Below, one piece after another: positions 54,265-62,745 of a stretch of DNA of 64,000 nt (positions within the stretch are counted from its first letter, which is position 1; the number at the start of each line of letters is the position of its first letter). Position numbers and translations under genes: made by a program. Below the pieces are notes generated by a model. That model saw nothing but the letters and a program-made list of their open reading frames with translations. It made no database searches and had not been told where the DNA came from. The stretch comes from JAJFIE01 sp964344255 (GTDB lineage: Bacteria; Pseudomonadota; Alphaproteobacteria; Rhodospirillales; Casp-alpha2), in NCBI GenBank assembly GCA_964344255.1, contig CAYFMQ010000008.1, positions 78,148 through 142,147 of the forward strand, in the 5' to 3' direction.

Positions 54265-54327
54265 ATAGCGGCGCTGCGGTTAATCCGTATGCTTTTTTTA
54301 AGAGATTGCGAAACCTGGAACACGTTG

Positions 54328-54462
54328 ATGACAACCGTTGTTTCAAATTTGTTGAACGATACGCACCGGGCGGCTAACGGCTGCGGGCCGGATGCATTCG
54401 TTCACGGCAATCTCCTGGGCCTCCTTTCCCTAGCGGGCGACCTTCGACTTAGGCGCCCCTGA
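54328..54462 (+). CDS. Leucine-rich leader peptide of leuA
   Basis: This 44-codon open frame upstream of leuA starts MTTVVSNLLNDTHRAANG and ends NLLGLLSLAGDLRLRRP. The last 17 codons hold seven Leu codons (CTC, CTG, CTC, CTT, CTA, CTT, CTT). The stop codon lies inside the left arm of a long stem-loop (54456-54506). This is the layout of ribosome-mediated attenuation by leucyl-tRNA supply. The start codon is not certain, as no strong ribosome site precedes the ATG. No stem with a T run is seen, so control might act on translation or through another fold. Confidence 0.6.
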   Translation: MTTVVSNLLNDTHRAANGCGPDAFVHGNLLGLLSLAGDLRLRRP

Positions 54463-54506
54463 ACGTTTACGCCATTAAAAGCCGCTTGCGGCACGGCGTT
54501 CAGGGG
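54456..54506 (+). promoter_or_regulatory. Stem-loop between leader ORF and leuA (candidate attenuator)
   Basis: A perfect 10-bp inverted repeat, CCCCTGAACG (54456-54465) and CGTTCAGGGG (54497-54506), encloses a smaller GCCGC-TT-GCGGC hairpin (54481-54492). The left arm carries the stop codon of the Leu-rich leader ORF. A ribosome that stalls at the Leu codons or reaches the stop would change which arm is free. Confidence 0.65.
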
Positions 54507-54573
54507 TAAAGCGACTTAAAGCGACAACTGTATGCAAGACGCATAGCTTAAGATTCAAGGAAGGAACCGTGCC

Positions 54574-56148
54574 ATGAGCACAGAAAACAGCAATCAAGAC
54601 TCCCGATCCGGTGACCATGTGGTCATTTTCGATACCACCTTGCGCGACGGCGAGCAGTCGCCCGGCGCGTCCATGAACCTGGACGAAAAGCTGAGGATCG
54701 CCGAAGTGCTCGAAGACATGGGCGTCGACGTCATCGAGGCTGGATTCCCCATCGCTTCCGAAGGCGACTTCGAATGCGTCCATGAAATTGCCAAGGTGGT
54801 GAAGAATTCGACCGTGTGCGGTCTGGCGCGCGCTACCGCAGCCGACATCGACCGCTGCGGCGAAGCCGTCAAGCCGGCAAACTCCAGCCGCATCCATACC
54901 TTCATCGCCACCAGTCCGCTGCACATGAAGTACAAGTTGCAGATGGAGCCGGAAGAGGTGTTGGCGAAAATCACCGAAAGCGTCAGCCGGGCACGCGGTT
55001 TCACCGACAACGTGGAATGGTCCTGCGAGGACGGATCTCGATCCGAGCACGATTTCCTGTGCCGCTGTATCGAAGCGGCCATCGATGCGGGCGCCGGCAC
55101 CATCAATGTCCCCGATACGGTGGGTTACGCCATCCCGGATGAGTTCGCGGACCTGATCCGCATGATCAAGAACCGGGTGCCCAATATCGACAAGGCGATC
55201 ATTTCGGTCCATTGTCACAACGACCTGGGATTGGCGGTCGCCAATTCCCTGGCCGCCGTCGAGGCCGGCGCCCGGCAGGTGGAATGCACCATTAATGGCC
55301 TGGGCGAACGGGCCGGCAATGCCGCCATGGAAGAAATCGTCATGGCGCTGAAGACGCGCAACGATCACATGCCTTTTGCGACGAATATCAAGACGGAAGA
55401 CATCATGCGCGCCTCGCGCCTGGTTTCCGCCGTCACCGGCTTCAACGTGCAGCCCAACAAGGCCATCGTCGGGGCGAACGCCTTCGCCCATGAATCGGGC
55501 ATTCACCAGGACGGTATGCTGAAGCACGCCGGCACCTATGAAATCATGACCCCTGAATCGGTAGGCCTGAACAAGTCGAACCTCGTTCTGGGCAAGCATT
55601 CCGGCCGCCATGCCTTCAAGGAGAAACTGAGCGAGTTGGGCTATGACCTGGGTGACAACGCCATCCAGGACGCCTTCAAGCGGTTCAAGGATCTGGCCGA
55701 CGCCAAGAAGGATGTGTTCGACGAGGACATCGTCGCCCTGGTGGATGACGAGGTCGTCCGCACCAACGACACCATCCGGATGGAATCCCTGGAGATTCTC
55801 TGCGGTACGGTTCACAAGTCGCCCAAGGCGGTACTGGAACTGGACGTGGACGGCGATGTAAAGAAATGCGAGGCCACGGGCGACGGTCCCGTGGATGCGG
55901 CCTTCAACGCCATTCACCAGTTGTTCCCTCATGAGGCCCGGCTGCAACTCTACCAGGTGCATGCTGTGACGCAGGGCACTGACGCCCAGGCCGAAGTGAC
56001 GGTAAGACTGGAGGAGGACGGCCGGACGGTCAACGGCCAGGGTGCCGATACGGACACCATGGTGGCCTCGGTCCGGGCCTATGTGAACGCCTTGAACAAG
56101 TTACTGGTCAAACGTGAAAAGACAGCGCCTGATGCTATTTCCGCTTAA
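54574..56148 (+). CDS. leuA: 2-isopropylmalate synthase
   Basis: This 524-residue enzyme has the N-terminal barrel with the catalytic IFDTTLRDGEQSPGASM motif, metal-site HCHNDLGLAVANSLAA, the flexible domain around HESGIHQDGMLKH, and a C-terminal LeuA allosteric domain (last about 130 residues). It makes 2-isopropylmalate from ketoisovalerate and acetyl-CoA, the first leucine step. AAGGAAGG precedes the ATG. A Leu-rich leader ORF lies upstream. The gene follows the ilv genes on the same strand, 16 kb away. Confidence 0.97.
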   Translation: MSTENSNQDSRSGDHVVIFDTTLRDGEQSPGASMNLDEKLRIAEVLEDMGVDVIEAGFPIASEGDFECVHEIAKVVKNSTVCGLARATAADIDRCGEAVKPANSSRIHTFIATSPLHMKYKLQMEPEEVLAKITESVSRARGFTDNVEWSCEDGSRSEHDFLCRCIEAAIDAGAGTINVPDTVGYAIPDEFADLIRMIKNRVPNIDKAIISVHCHNDLGLAVANSLAAVEAGARQVECTINGLGERAGNAAMEEIVMALKTRNDHMPFATNIKTEDIMRASRLVSAVTGFNVQPNKAIVGANAFAHESGIHQDGMLKHAGTYEIMTPESVGLNKSNLVLGKHSGRHAFKEKLSELGYDLGDNAIQDAFKRFKDLADAKKDVFDEDIVALVDDEVVRTNDTIRMESLEILCGTVHKSPKAVLELDVDGDVKKCEATGDGPVDAAFNAIHQLFPHEARLQLYQVHAVTQGTDAQAEVTVRLEEDGRTVNGQGADTDTMVASVRAYVNALNKLLVKREKTAPDAISA

Positions 56149-56158
56149 ACGTATTTGT

Positions 56159-56180
56159 GCAGAAAATCCCTGTTTTCTGC
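56159..56180 (+). terminator. Hairpin after leuA
   Basis: An 8-bp stem (GCAGAAAA/TTTTCTGC) closes a 6-base loop, 10 bp after the leuA stop. No T run follows, so it may be an RNA-stabilising hairpin rather than a full terminator. Confidence 0.4.
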
Positions 56181-56327
56181 TGGATACTTCGGGCGCGTGC
56201 AGAGTATAAGGTTTTGCCGGTGCCGGTGGGCATACGCTCTCCGGCATCGTGCATTTTACAGGTGTAACCGGGGAATTCTGATCCGGATACGATTCGTTAA
56301 CGACTTTCAGGTACTGAATTAGCCGAT

Positions 56328-57368
56328 ATGCTATCGCGATTGTTTGGATTTCTCTCGGCCGATATGGCCATCGATCTCGGGACAGCCAACACCCTTGTCT
56401 ACGTCAAGGGCAAGGGCATCGTCCTGAACGAACCTTCCGTTGTGGCCATTGCCGAAAACAAGGGCAAGAAGCAGGTTCTCGCCGTCGGTGAAGAGGCAAA
56501 GCAGATGCTTGGCCGCACGCCCGGCAACATCCGCGCCATCCGTCCCTTGCGCGACGGCGTGATCGCCGACTTCGAAGTCGCCGAGGAAATGATCAAGTAC
56601 TTCATCCGCAAGGTCCACAATCGCAAGACGTTTGCTTCTCCCTTGGTCGTTATCTGCGTGCCGTCGGGTTCCACCGCCGTTGAACGCCGCGCCATTCAGG
56701 AATCGGCGGAAAGCGCCGGTGCGCGCCGGGTCTTCCTGATCGAGGAACCCATGGCGGCCGCCATCGGCGCTGGTCTGCCGGTCACCGAGCCTACGGGCTC
56801 CATGGTGGTCGATATCGGCGGCGGCACCACGGAAGTTGCCGTGCTTAGTCTCGGCGGTATCGTCTATGCCCGCAGTGTCCGCGTCGGTGGTGACAAGATG
56901 GACGAAGCCATCATCGCCTATATCCGGCGCAATCATAACCTGCTGGTCGGTGAAGGTTCCGCCGCCCGCATCAAGGAAGAAATCGGTTCCGCCTGTCCGC
57001 CGTCTGACGGCGAGGGGCTGACCATGGAAATCAAGGGCCGTGACCTGATGAACGGCGTGCCGAAGGAACTGGTGATTTCCGAACGCCAGATCTCGGAAAG
57101 CCTGGCCGAGCCCGTCGGCGCTATTATAGAGGCCGTCAAGGTGGCTCTTGAACACACCGAGCCCGAACTCGCCGCCGATATCGTGGACAAGGGCATCGTG
57201 CTCACCGGCGGTGGCGCGCTGCTGGGCAATCTCGATTACGTGCTCCGCCATGCTACCGGCTTGCCGGTCAGCATTGCCGACGACCCCTTGTCCTGCGTCG
57301 TGCTGGGTACGGGCCGGGCCCTGGAAGAAATGAAGCGCCTGCGCGACGTTCTCACGTCCATGTACTGA
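56328..57368 (+). CDS. mreB: Rod-shape determining protein MreB
   Basis: This 346-residue actin homologue starts SADMAIDLGTANTLVYVKGKGIVLNEPSVVA, with the phosphate 1 motif, and includes MVVDIGGGTTEVAVLSLGG and GIVLTGGGALLGNLD. It forms membrane-bound filaments that guide lateral wall synthesis. It is separated from mreC by a LysE-type gene and an opposite-strand dioxygenase gene, unlike the usual mreBCD cluster. The N-terminal MLSRLFGF segment probably binds the membrane. Confidence 0.97.
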   Translation: MLSRLFGFLSADMAIDLGTANTLVYVKGKGIVLNEPSVVAIAENKGKKQVLAVGEEAKQMLGRTPGNIRAIRPLRDGVIADFEVAEEMIKYFIRKVHNRKTFASPLVVICVPSGSTAVERRAIQESAESAGARRVFLIEEPMAAAIGAGLPVTEPTGSMVVDIGGGTTEVAVLSLGGIVYARSVRVGGDKMDEAIIAYIRRNHNLLVGEGSAARIKEEIGSACPPSDGEGLTMEIKGRDLMNGVPKELVISERQISESLAEPVGAIIEAVKVALEHTEPELAADIVDKGIVLTGGGALLGNLDYVLRHATGLPVSIADDPLSCVVLGTGRALEEMKRLRDVLTSMY

Positions 57369-57395
57369 TTTCCTTTTCGGTGTATAGTCACCGGC

Positions 57396-58010
57396 ATGGA
57401 AACAGGCTTGGAAATCGCACACATCATCGGATTTAACCTGGCCCTGCTGGCGGCAATCGTCAGCCCGGGACCGGCTTTCCTGTATCTGCTGCGCATGACG
57501 CTCGGCAACGGGCGGGCGAGCGGTATCGCAACCGGATGCGGCCTGGCGCTGATGGCGTCGGCATGGACGTTGATGGCCCTGCTGGGTCTCGACGGTATCT
57601 TCCTTTTGGTTCCCTGGGCCTATACGGCATTCAAGGTTATGGGCGCGGTCTACCTGCTTTATATTGCCTGGGGTATCTGGCGGAACGCGCATGTGCCTGT
57701 CAAGGAGGCTTCACACCCCAACAGCCGCGCCTTTCTGGGCGGCGTGCTTGTGAATCTGGCAAATCCGAAATCCGTGCTGTTTTCCGCCGCCGTGCTTGTG
57801 GTGGTTTTCCCGCCGGACCTGAACCTGGCCGGCAAGGCCCTGATCATGGGCAACCATTTTATTGTCGAGGTCATCGTCTATACGTGTTTCGCCGTGATGA
57901 TGAGCACCCTTGTCGTCGCAAACCGGTACCTGCGCACAAAAACCTATTTCGACCGGTTCGCCGCTACCGTGCTTGGCGCGCTTGGCGTACGCCTGATGCT
58001 GGATCGCTAA
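57396..58010 (+). CDS. LysE/RhtB-family exporter
   Basis: This 204-residue membrane protein has about six helices and the LysE-family pattern: LALLAAIVSPGPAFLYLLRMTLGNGRASGI near the start and FLGGVLVNLANPKSVLFSAAV in the middle. It likely exports an amino acid or related small molecule. It begins 27 bp after mreB and could share its transcript. A minus-strand dioxygenase gene follows, stop to stop 8 bp apart. Confidence 0.88.
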   Translation: METGLEIAHIIGFNLALLAAIVSPGPAFLYLLRMTLGNGRASGIATGCGLALMASAWTLMALLGLDGIFLLVPWAYTAFKVMGAVYLLYIAWGIWRNAHVPVKEASHPNSRAFLGGVLVNLANPKSVLFSAAVLVVVFPPDLNLAGKALIMGNHFIVEVIVYTCFAVMMSTLVVANRYLRTKTYFDRFAATVLGALGVRLMLDR

Positions 58011-58018
58011 AAGGCTCC

Positions 58019-59071
58019 CTAGCCGTCAAGAGGGGCGGAGAGTTCCGTTCCTTCGACGATGATGCCGCCGCGGTCGCCGATGGTTGTAACGCCGAAACGC
58101 TCGGCATAGCACGCGGGCAGGGGGCGATCGCCGGGTATGCTCAGCCAAAGCCTGAGCAGGTGGCGCCGACGCTCCGGTTCCGGCCAGTCCTCGAAAGCCA
58201 TCCTGTCGTGCAGCAGGGCATGATTATAGACAAACTGCATGTCACCGGGCTTAAGGCGCATTTGCATATTGAGCGCCGGGTCGTTGGCCAGTTCGTCGAA
58301 CAGGTCGAGCGCTTCGATGTGCTTGTCCGTCAGTCGCATGGCGTCGGGGAAGCGTTGCGCCGAGTCGATATACTGGCGTTGGTACATGACCGTCAGGCGG
58401 CCGTTTTCCCAGTTGAACACAGGGATTTCAAAGAACGGTTTCATGCCGTCTGGCACTTCCCCCCTACGGTCCGTGGCTATTGCATCGAACAGGCAGGGCA
58501 GGAGGTCGGGACGACGGGCGAGTATTTCGTTATAGATGGTTTCAGCACTGACCAGCAGGGAGTCGCCCCCTGCCTTTGCCTGCTTAAGGCAGAGAAGCGC
58601 AACCACATCGCATGAGTCCGTATGAAAGGTCTGGCGTTCATGGGTCTGGTAGATGCGGGCATTCACGTCGTCGCCGCTTTTGCCGAGATCACGCACATGC
58701 CCGAGCAAATGTCCTGCGGCATTCTGGGATCTCGCGTGGCCCAGGTGAGCACCAAGCCCGAAGAAAACCGTTGCCGCCTGCTGCAGGCTGTAGCGATCAA
58801 TGGGGAATCCTCTGATCAGGGCGAAGCCATGACCGGCAATCAACGTGCTGCGCAGGTCCGTGAGAGTCTGGCCCAGCTTTTCCAGGGGAAAGGCGGGTGC
58901 GGTGATGGCTGCAATGTCGTCGCCATGACGGCTTGTGGCATGTTCGATCGCCGCGTCCAGTTCCGCAATGTCACGCGCCGTCAGGTGGATAATCCAGTCG
59001 TCAGAACGAGCGGCAATTTCCGGTCCGTACCATGCAGCGGGTGTAACAAGTTTGTCCGGCAGAATGGTCAT
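58019..59071 (-). CDS. TauD/TfdA-family Fe(II)/2-oxoglutarate dioxygenase
   Basis: This 350-residue enzyme has the HxD iron-binding motif in RQTFHTDSCDVVALLCL near residue 150 and a distal His in FVYNHALLHDRMAF, with a following Arg region (RRRHLLRLWLS) for 2-oxoglutarate. The fold is that of TauD/TfdA oxygenases, which hydroxylate small acids, sulfonates or betaines. It lies on the opposite strand inside the rod-shape cluster. The substrate is unknown. Confidence 0.87.
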   Translation of the reverse strand: MTILPDKLVTPAAWYGPEIAARSDDWIIHLTARDIAELDAAIEHATSRHGDDIAAITAPAFPLEKLGQTLTDLRSTLIAGHGFALIRGFPIDRYSLQQAATVFFGLGAHLGHARSQNAAGHLLGHVRDLGKSGDDVNARIYQTHERQTFHTDSCDVVALLCLKQAKAGGDSLLVSAETIYNEILARRPDLLPCLFDAIATDRRGEVPDGMKPFFEIPVFNWENGRLTVMYQRQYIDSAQRFPDAMRLTDKHIEALDLFDELANDPALNMQMRLKPGDMQFVYNHALLHDRMAFEDWPEPERRRHLLRLWLSIPGDRPLPACYAERFGVTTIGDRGGIIVEGTELSAPLDG

Positions 59072-59315
59072 GGCGTCATGGCATAGTGTGATCTTATGGA
59101 ACTTTTAACCCCGGGAATCGTATTTTTGATCTACGATTCGCTTGAAGTGGGAAATTATCACTTAAGGGACTGATTTAGGAGCGTAATTTACGTTAATTCG
59201 GCACTTGGTAGGCATTGCTCGACGGGAACGGGAAGATTATGCTTGTAATAGACTGGAAAACACGGAAAAAACCGGCTTTCCGTATGGTTTCATACACTGA
59301 CCGAGTGGGGCTCTG

Positions 59316-60284
59316 GTGAAAGAAAACCCGAGAGTCATCAGCAGTATTACACAACCCATCAAGGGGTTGGCGCAACGTTTCGCCTATGTAGGACTGATTA
59401 TCGCCGCCTTTTCGCTGATGCTGCTGGGCAAGGTCGATACGGTTCTGGTTGAGCGCGCACGTACCATGGTTACCGATACGGTTGCTCCCATTCTCGATGT
59501 TATCTCGAAACCCGTCGCCAGCGCTTCGCAGTTTGCCCGCAAGGTCGAGGCCATGTGGAGCATGTACGAAGACAACGAACGCCTGCGACAGGACAACCTG
59601 CGTCTCTATCAATGGCAGGCGGCTGCCCGCAAGCTGGAGGCCGAAAACCAGAACCTTCGCGAATTGCTGCGGTATGTTCCTGACCCGGATGTCTCTTTCA
59701 TTTCCGCCCGTGTGATCGCCGATACCGGCGGCGCCTTTGCCCACAGTCTTTTATTGAATGCGGGCGCCAGGGACAGCATCCAGAAAGGACAGGCCGTCGT
59801 TACCGGCGAAGGCCTGGTGGGGCGGATTGCCGGGGTCGGCAGCCGATCTTCCCGTATCCTGCTGATTACCGATCTTAACTCACGTATCCCCGTTATGGTT
59901 GAACCCGGGCGCGTTCGCGCCGTTCTGGCGGGGGATAATACGGATTCCCCAAGGCTTATTCATCTGCCGCCCGGCAGTATTCTGACCCCGGGGGATACGG
60001 TTGTGAGCTCAGGACACGGCGGCGCTTTTCCGGTCGGATTGCCGGTCGGTGTTGTCTCCGCAGTCAGTGAAAACGGCATTACGGTGCAGCCCTTTGTCTC
60101 GCGCACCCGGCTGGAAATTGTGCGGGTAATCGATTTTGGCCTGTCGGGTATTCTCAGGTCCGAACCTATCGAGGAACGTCCCGTAGCGCTTGAGCCCCTG
60201 CCAGTGGCTGAGGAACCGTCCCAGACCGAAGCCATACCCGCTCCGGTTGTCAGCAATGGGGAAGCGGAAACGACTGCTGAATGA
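59316..60284 (+). CDS. mreC: Rod-shape determining protein MreC
   Basis: This 322-residue protein has one N-terminal membrane helix (FAYVGLIIAAFSLMLLGKV), a coiled coil (WSMYEDNERLRQDNLRLYQWQ, ARKLEAENQNLRELL) and the beta-rich MreC domain (RVIADTGGAFAHSLLLNAG). The last 45 residues are Pro/Glu-rich. It links MreB to PBP2 and RodA. The start is GTG at 59316. It begins mreC-mreD-mrdA-rodA. Confidence 0.92.
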   Translation: MKENPRVISSITQPIKGLAQRFAYVGLIIAAFSLMLLGKVDTVLVERARTMVTDTVAPILDVISKPVASASQFARKVEAMWSMYEDNERLRQDNLRLYQWQAAARKLEAENQNLRELLRYVPDPDVSFISARVIADTGGAFAHSLLLNAGARDSIQKGQAVVTGEGLVGRIAGVGSRSSRILLITDLNSRIPVMVEPGRVRAVLAGDNTDSPRLIHLPPGSILTPGDTVVSSGHGGAFPVGLPVGVVSAVSENGITVQPFVSRTRLEIVRVIDFGLSGILRSEPIEERPVALEPLPVAEEPSQTEAIPAPVVSNGEAETTAE

Positions 60285-60303
60285 TCCTGAATGAGATCAA
60301 CAG

Positions 60304-60819
60304 ATGAAACTGACATTTAGCCAGCGTCTCGACATCTTCCTGAGGAACAGCCTTCCGGTGCTGGTGACGCTGGTGCTGGTGCTGGCGAACGTCATTCCGT
60401 TGCATGTTCCGGGACTGTCCAGGATCGTGCCGATCCTGCCCCTGATGGCTGTTTATCACTGGGCCGTTTACCGTCCGACCCTGATGCCGCCGTTGGCCGT
60501 ATTCTTTATCGGATTGATGTATGATATCCTGTCCGGTTCGCCCATCGGTGTGAACGTCGTTGTATTCCTGGCCGTTTACGGCGCCGTCGTATCGCAGCAG
60601 CGGTTCTTTGCCGGCAAATCCTTCGTCGTGGTCTGGCTCGGCTTCGGCCTTGTTGCCCTGGGCGCGAGTATCCTGTCGTGGTTGCTGGTATCCATTCTTT
60701 CGACAAGCCTGGTTGAACCGCGCGCCGCGATTTTTCAGTACCTTCTCAATTTCGGCTGTTTCCCCTTGTTGGCATGGTTCTTCCTGCGCTGGCAGTCGCT
60801 GCTGGTGAAAGTGGAGTAG
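60304..60819 (+). CDS. mreD: Rod-shape determining protein MreD
   Basis: This 171-residue membrane protein has about five helices and the MreD pattern (FFIGLMYDILSGSPIGVNVVVFL). Position between mreC and the PBP2 gene supports the call. It helps couple MreBC to wall synthesis. It begins 19 bp after mreC and ends 3 bp before mrdA. Confidence 0.92.
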   Translation: MKLTFSQRLDIFLRNSLPVLVTLVLVLANVIPLHVPGLSRIVPILPLMAVYHWAVYRPTLMPPLAVFFIGLMYDILSGSPIGVNVVVFLAVYGAVVSQQRFFAGKSFVVVWLGFGLVALGASILSWLLVSILSTSLVEPRAAIFQYLLNFGCFPLLAWFFLRWQSLLVKVE

Positions 60820-60822
60820 GCG

Positions 60823-62745
60823 ATGGCTGTGCACAGTGATTCCGACAGGCACAAGCTGTTCAACCGCCGCACCGCCATGCTGGCCGGCGGCAAGCTGGTG
60901 TTGTTGGGGGCGTTGACCAGCCGGCTTTATTACCTACAGGTCATCGAGTCGGAAAAATACGCAACGCTCGCCGATGAGAACCGGATCAATTTCCGCCTGC
61001 TACCGCCGCCCCGCGGCCGGATTACGGACCGGCACGGCCACGCAATCGCCGATAACCAGCAAAACTACCGCCTGTTGCTGATTTCCGAGAACACGCAGTC
61101 CGTTGAAGGCACGCTGCATGCTCTGAACCGGATTATCCCGTTGGGCGACTCCGAGAAACGCCGGATTATCCGCGACGTAAAACGCAACAAGAGCTTCGTG
61201 CCGATCACGGTGCGCGAGAATCTTGAATGGTCGGAAGTCTCTCAGATCGAAGTCAACACCCCGGACCTGCCCGGTATTCTGATCGATGTGGGGCAGAGCC
61301 GGGCGTATCCGTACGGCCACGAATTCGCCCATGTCCTGGGCTACGTGGCTGCGGTTTCCCCCGGTGAGGCGACCGGCGATCCTTTGCTGGAGTTGCCGGG
61401 ATTCAGGATCGGGAAGGCAGGCGTTGAGAAAGTCCATGATCTCGCCCTCAGGGGCAGCGGTGGGAATTCCCAGGTGGAGGTCAATGCCTATGGCCGGGTT
61501 ATCCGTGAGCTTTCCCGCCAGGAAGGACAACCCGGCGCGGAAGTGCAACTGACGCTTGATGCCGAGCTTCAGCATTTCACGGCAAACCGTATTGCAGACG
61601 AAAGCGCAACCGTTGTGGTCATGGATGTACAGAGCGGGGAAGTCCTGGCCCTGACGTCCAGTCCCAGCTTCGATCCCAATCAGTTCAACAAGGGGTTAAG
61701 CACCAAACAGTGGAATGAGCTGGTCAACAATCCCCGTTCGCCGCTGATCAACAAGAGTATCCAGGGGCAGTATGCCCCCGGATCGACCTTCAAGATGATC
61801 GTCGCCCTGGCGGCCATGGAGCACGGCATCATCACCGCCGATTCCAAATTTTTCTGTAGCGGCAGCATGGAACTGGGCAATGCGGAGTTCCATTGCTGGA
61901 AAAAGGGCGGACATGGATTATTGGATTGCCTGGACGCCATCACGCAGTCCTGTGACGTGTATTTTTATGAAGTGGCAAAGCGGGTCGGGATCAAGCGCAT
62001 TGCCGATATGGCGAACCGCATGGGGCTCGGCTCTCCCTTGGGCATCGATCTTCCGGGCGAGCGCGCCGGCCTGATCCCGACTCCGGAATGGAAAAAGGAA
62101 GCCGTCGGCTCATCGTGGCAGAAGGGTGAAACTGTCATTCTTGGTATCGGGCAGGGGTATATCCTGACAACACCGCTGCAGCTTGCGACCATGACGGCGC
62201 GCCTCGCCAACGGCGGGATTGCGGTCAAACCTCACCTGACGCGCAGAATTCTTGAGGCCGGAGAAGCCACCGATGAGACGGCGGCGCCGCACCCCGAGGG
62301 CATTGGCCTCCAACCCGGCCATCTTGATCATATCAGGAAGGCCATGGCGCAGGTCGTGAATTCCCCCTTCGGTACCGCGTATCGTTCGCGGATCGAGGAT
62401 GGCGGCAGAGGCATGGCCGGTAAAACAGGCACCGTGCAGGTCCGCCGGATCACCAAGGCGGAACGGGAAGCCGGCGTCATCAAGAACGAGGATCTGGAAT
62501 GGAAAGACCGTGACCATGCCCTGTTTGTCGGCTATGCGCCCGTGGACAAGCCCCGCTATTCCGTTGCTGTCGTGGTTGAGCACGGAGGCAGCGGCTCCAC
62601 CGCGGCGGCGCCGATCGCCCGTGATGTCCTGCGGGAAATCCAGCGTCTCGACCAACGGCTGACCGTTGAATCGCCTTTTGGGGCAGAGGATGAAGACGTC
62701 TCAAGCCTGGTAAATGACGCAAGTGCGGAGCAGGACCATGGCTAA
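60823..62745 (+). CDS. mrdA: Penicillin-binding protein 2 (elongation transpeptidase)
   Basis: This 640-residue class B PBP has an N-terminal membrane helix (LAGGKLVLLGALTSRLYYLQV), a dimerisation domain with PPRGRITDRHGHAIADN, and a transpeptidase domain with active Ser in APGSTFKMIVALAAMEHG, the SCD motif in ITQSCDVYFYEVA and KTG in MAGKTGTVQVRR. It cross-links lateral-wall peptidoglycan with RodA. The last bases overlap the rodA start. Confidence 0.95.
   Translation: MAVHSDSDRHKLFNRRTAMLAGGKLVLLGALTSRLYYLQVIESEKYATLADENRINFRLLPPPRGRITDRHGHAIADNQQNYRLLLISENTQSVEGTLHALNRIIPLGDSEKRRIIRDVKRNKSFVPITVRENLEWSEVSQIEVNTPDLPGILIDVGQSRAYPYGHEFAHVLGYVAAVSPGEATGDPLLELPGFRIGKAGVEKVHDLALRGSGGNSQVEVNAYGRVIRELSRQEGQPGAEVQLTLDAELQHFTANRIADESATVVVMDVQSGEVLALTSSPSFDPNQFNKGLSTKQWNELVNNPRSPLINKSIQGQYAPGSTFKMIVALAAMEHGIITADSKFFCSGSMELGNAEFHCWKKGGHGLLDCLDAITQSCDVYFYEVAKRVGIKRIADMANRMGLGSPLGIDLPGERAGLIPTPEWKKEAVGSSWQKGETVILGIGQGYILTTPLQLATMTARLANGGIAVKPHLTRRILEAGEATDETAAPHPEGIGLQPGHLDHIRKAMAQVVNSPFGTAYRSRIEDGGRGMAGKTGTVQVRRITKAEREAGVIKNEDLEWKDRDHALFVGYAPVDKPRYSVAVVVEHGGSGSTAAAPIARDVLREIQRLDQRLTVESPFGAEDEDVSSLVNDASAEQDHG

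Noticed and set aside
54132..54377. 81-codon open frame between the amidohydrolase gene and leuA
   Set aside because: No ribosome site or family resemblance; it overlaps the better-supported Leu-rich leader in another frame.
54475..55962. 495-codon open frame on the minus strand
   Set aside because: Antisense to leuA, which has unmistakable catalytic motifs; long antisense frames are common in GC-rich genes.
56331..57692. 453-codon open frame on the minus strand
   Set aside because: Antisense to mreB and the start of the LysE-type gene; no protein-like motifs.
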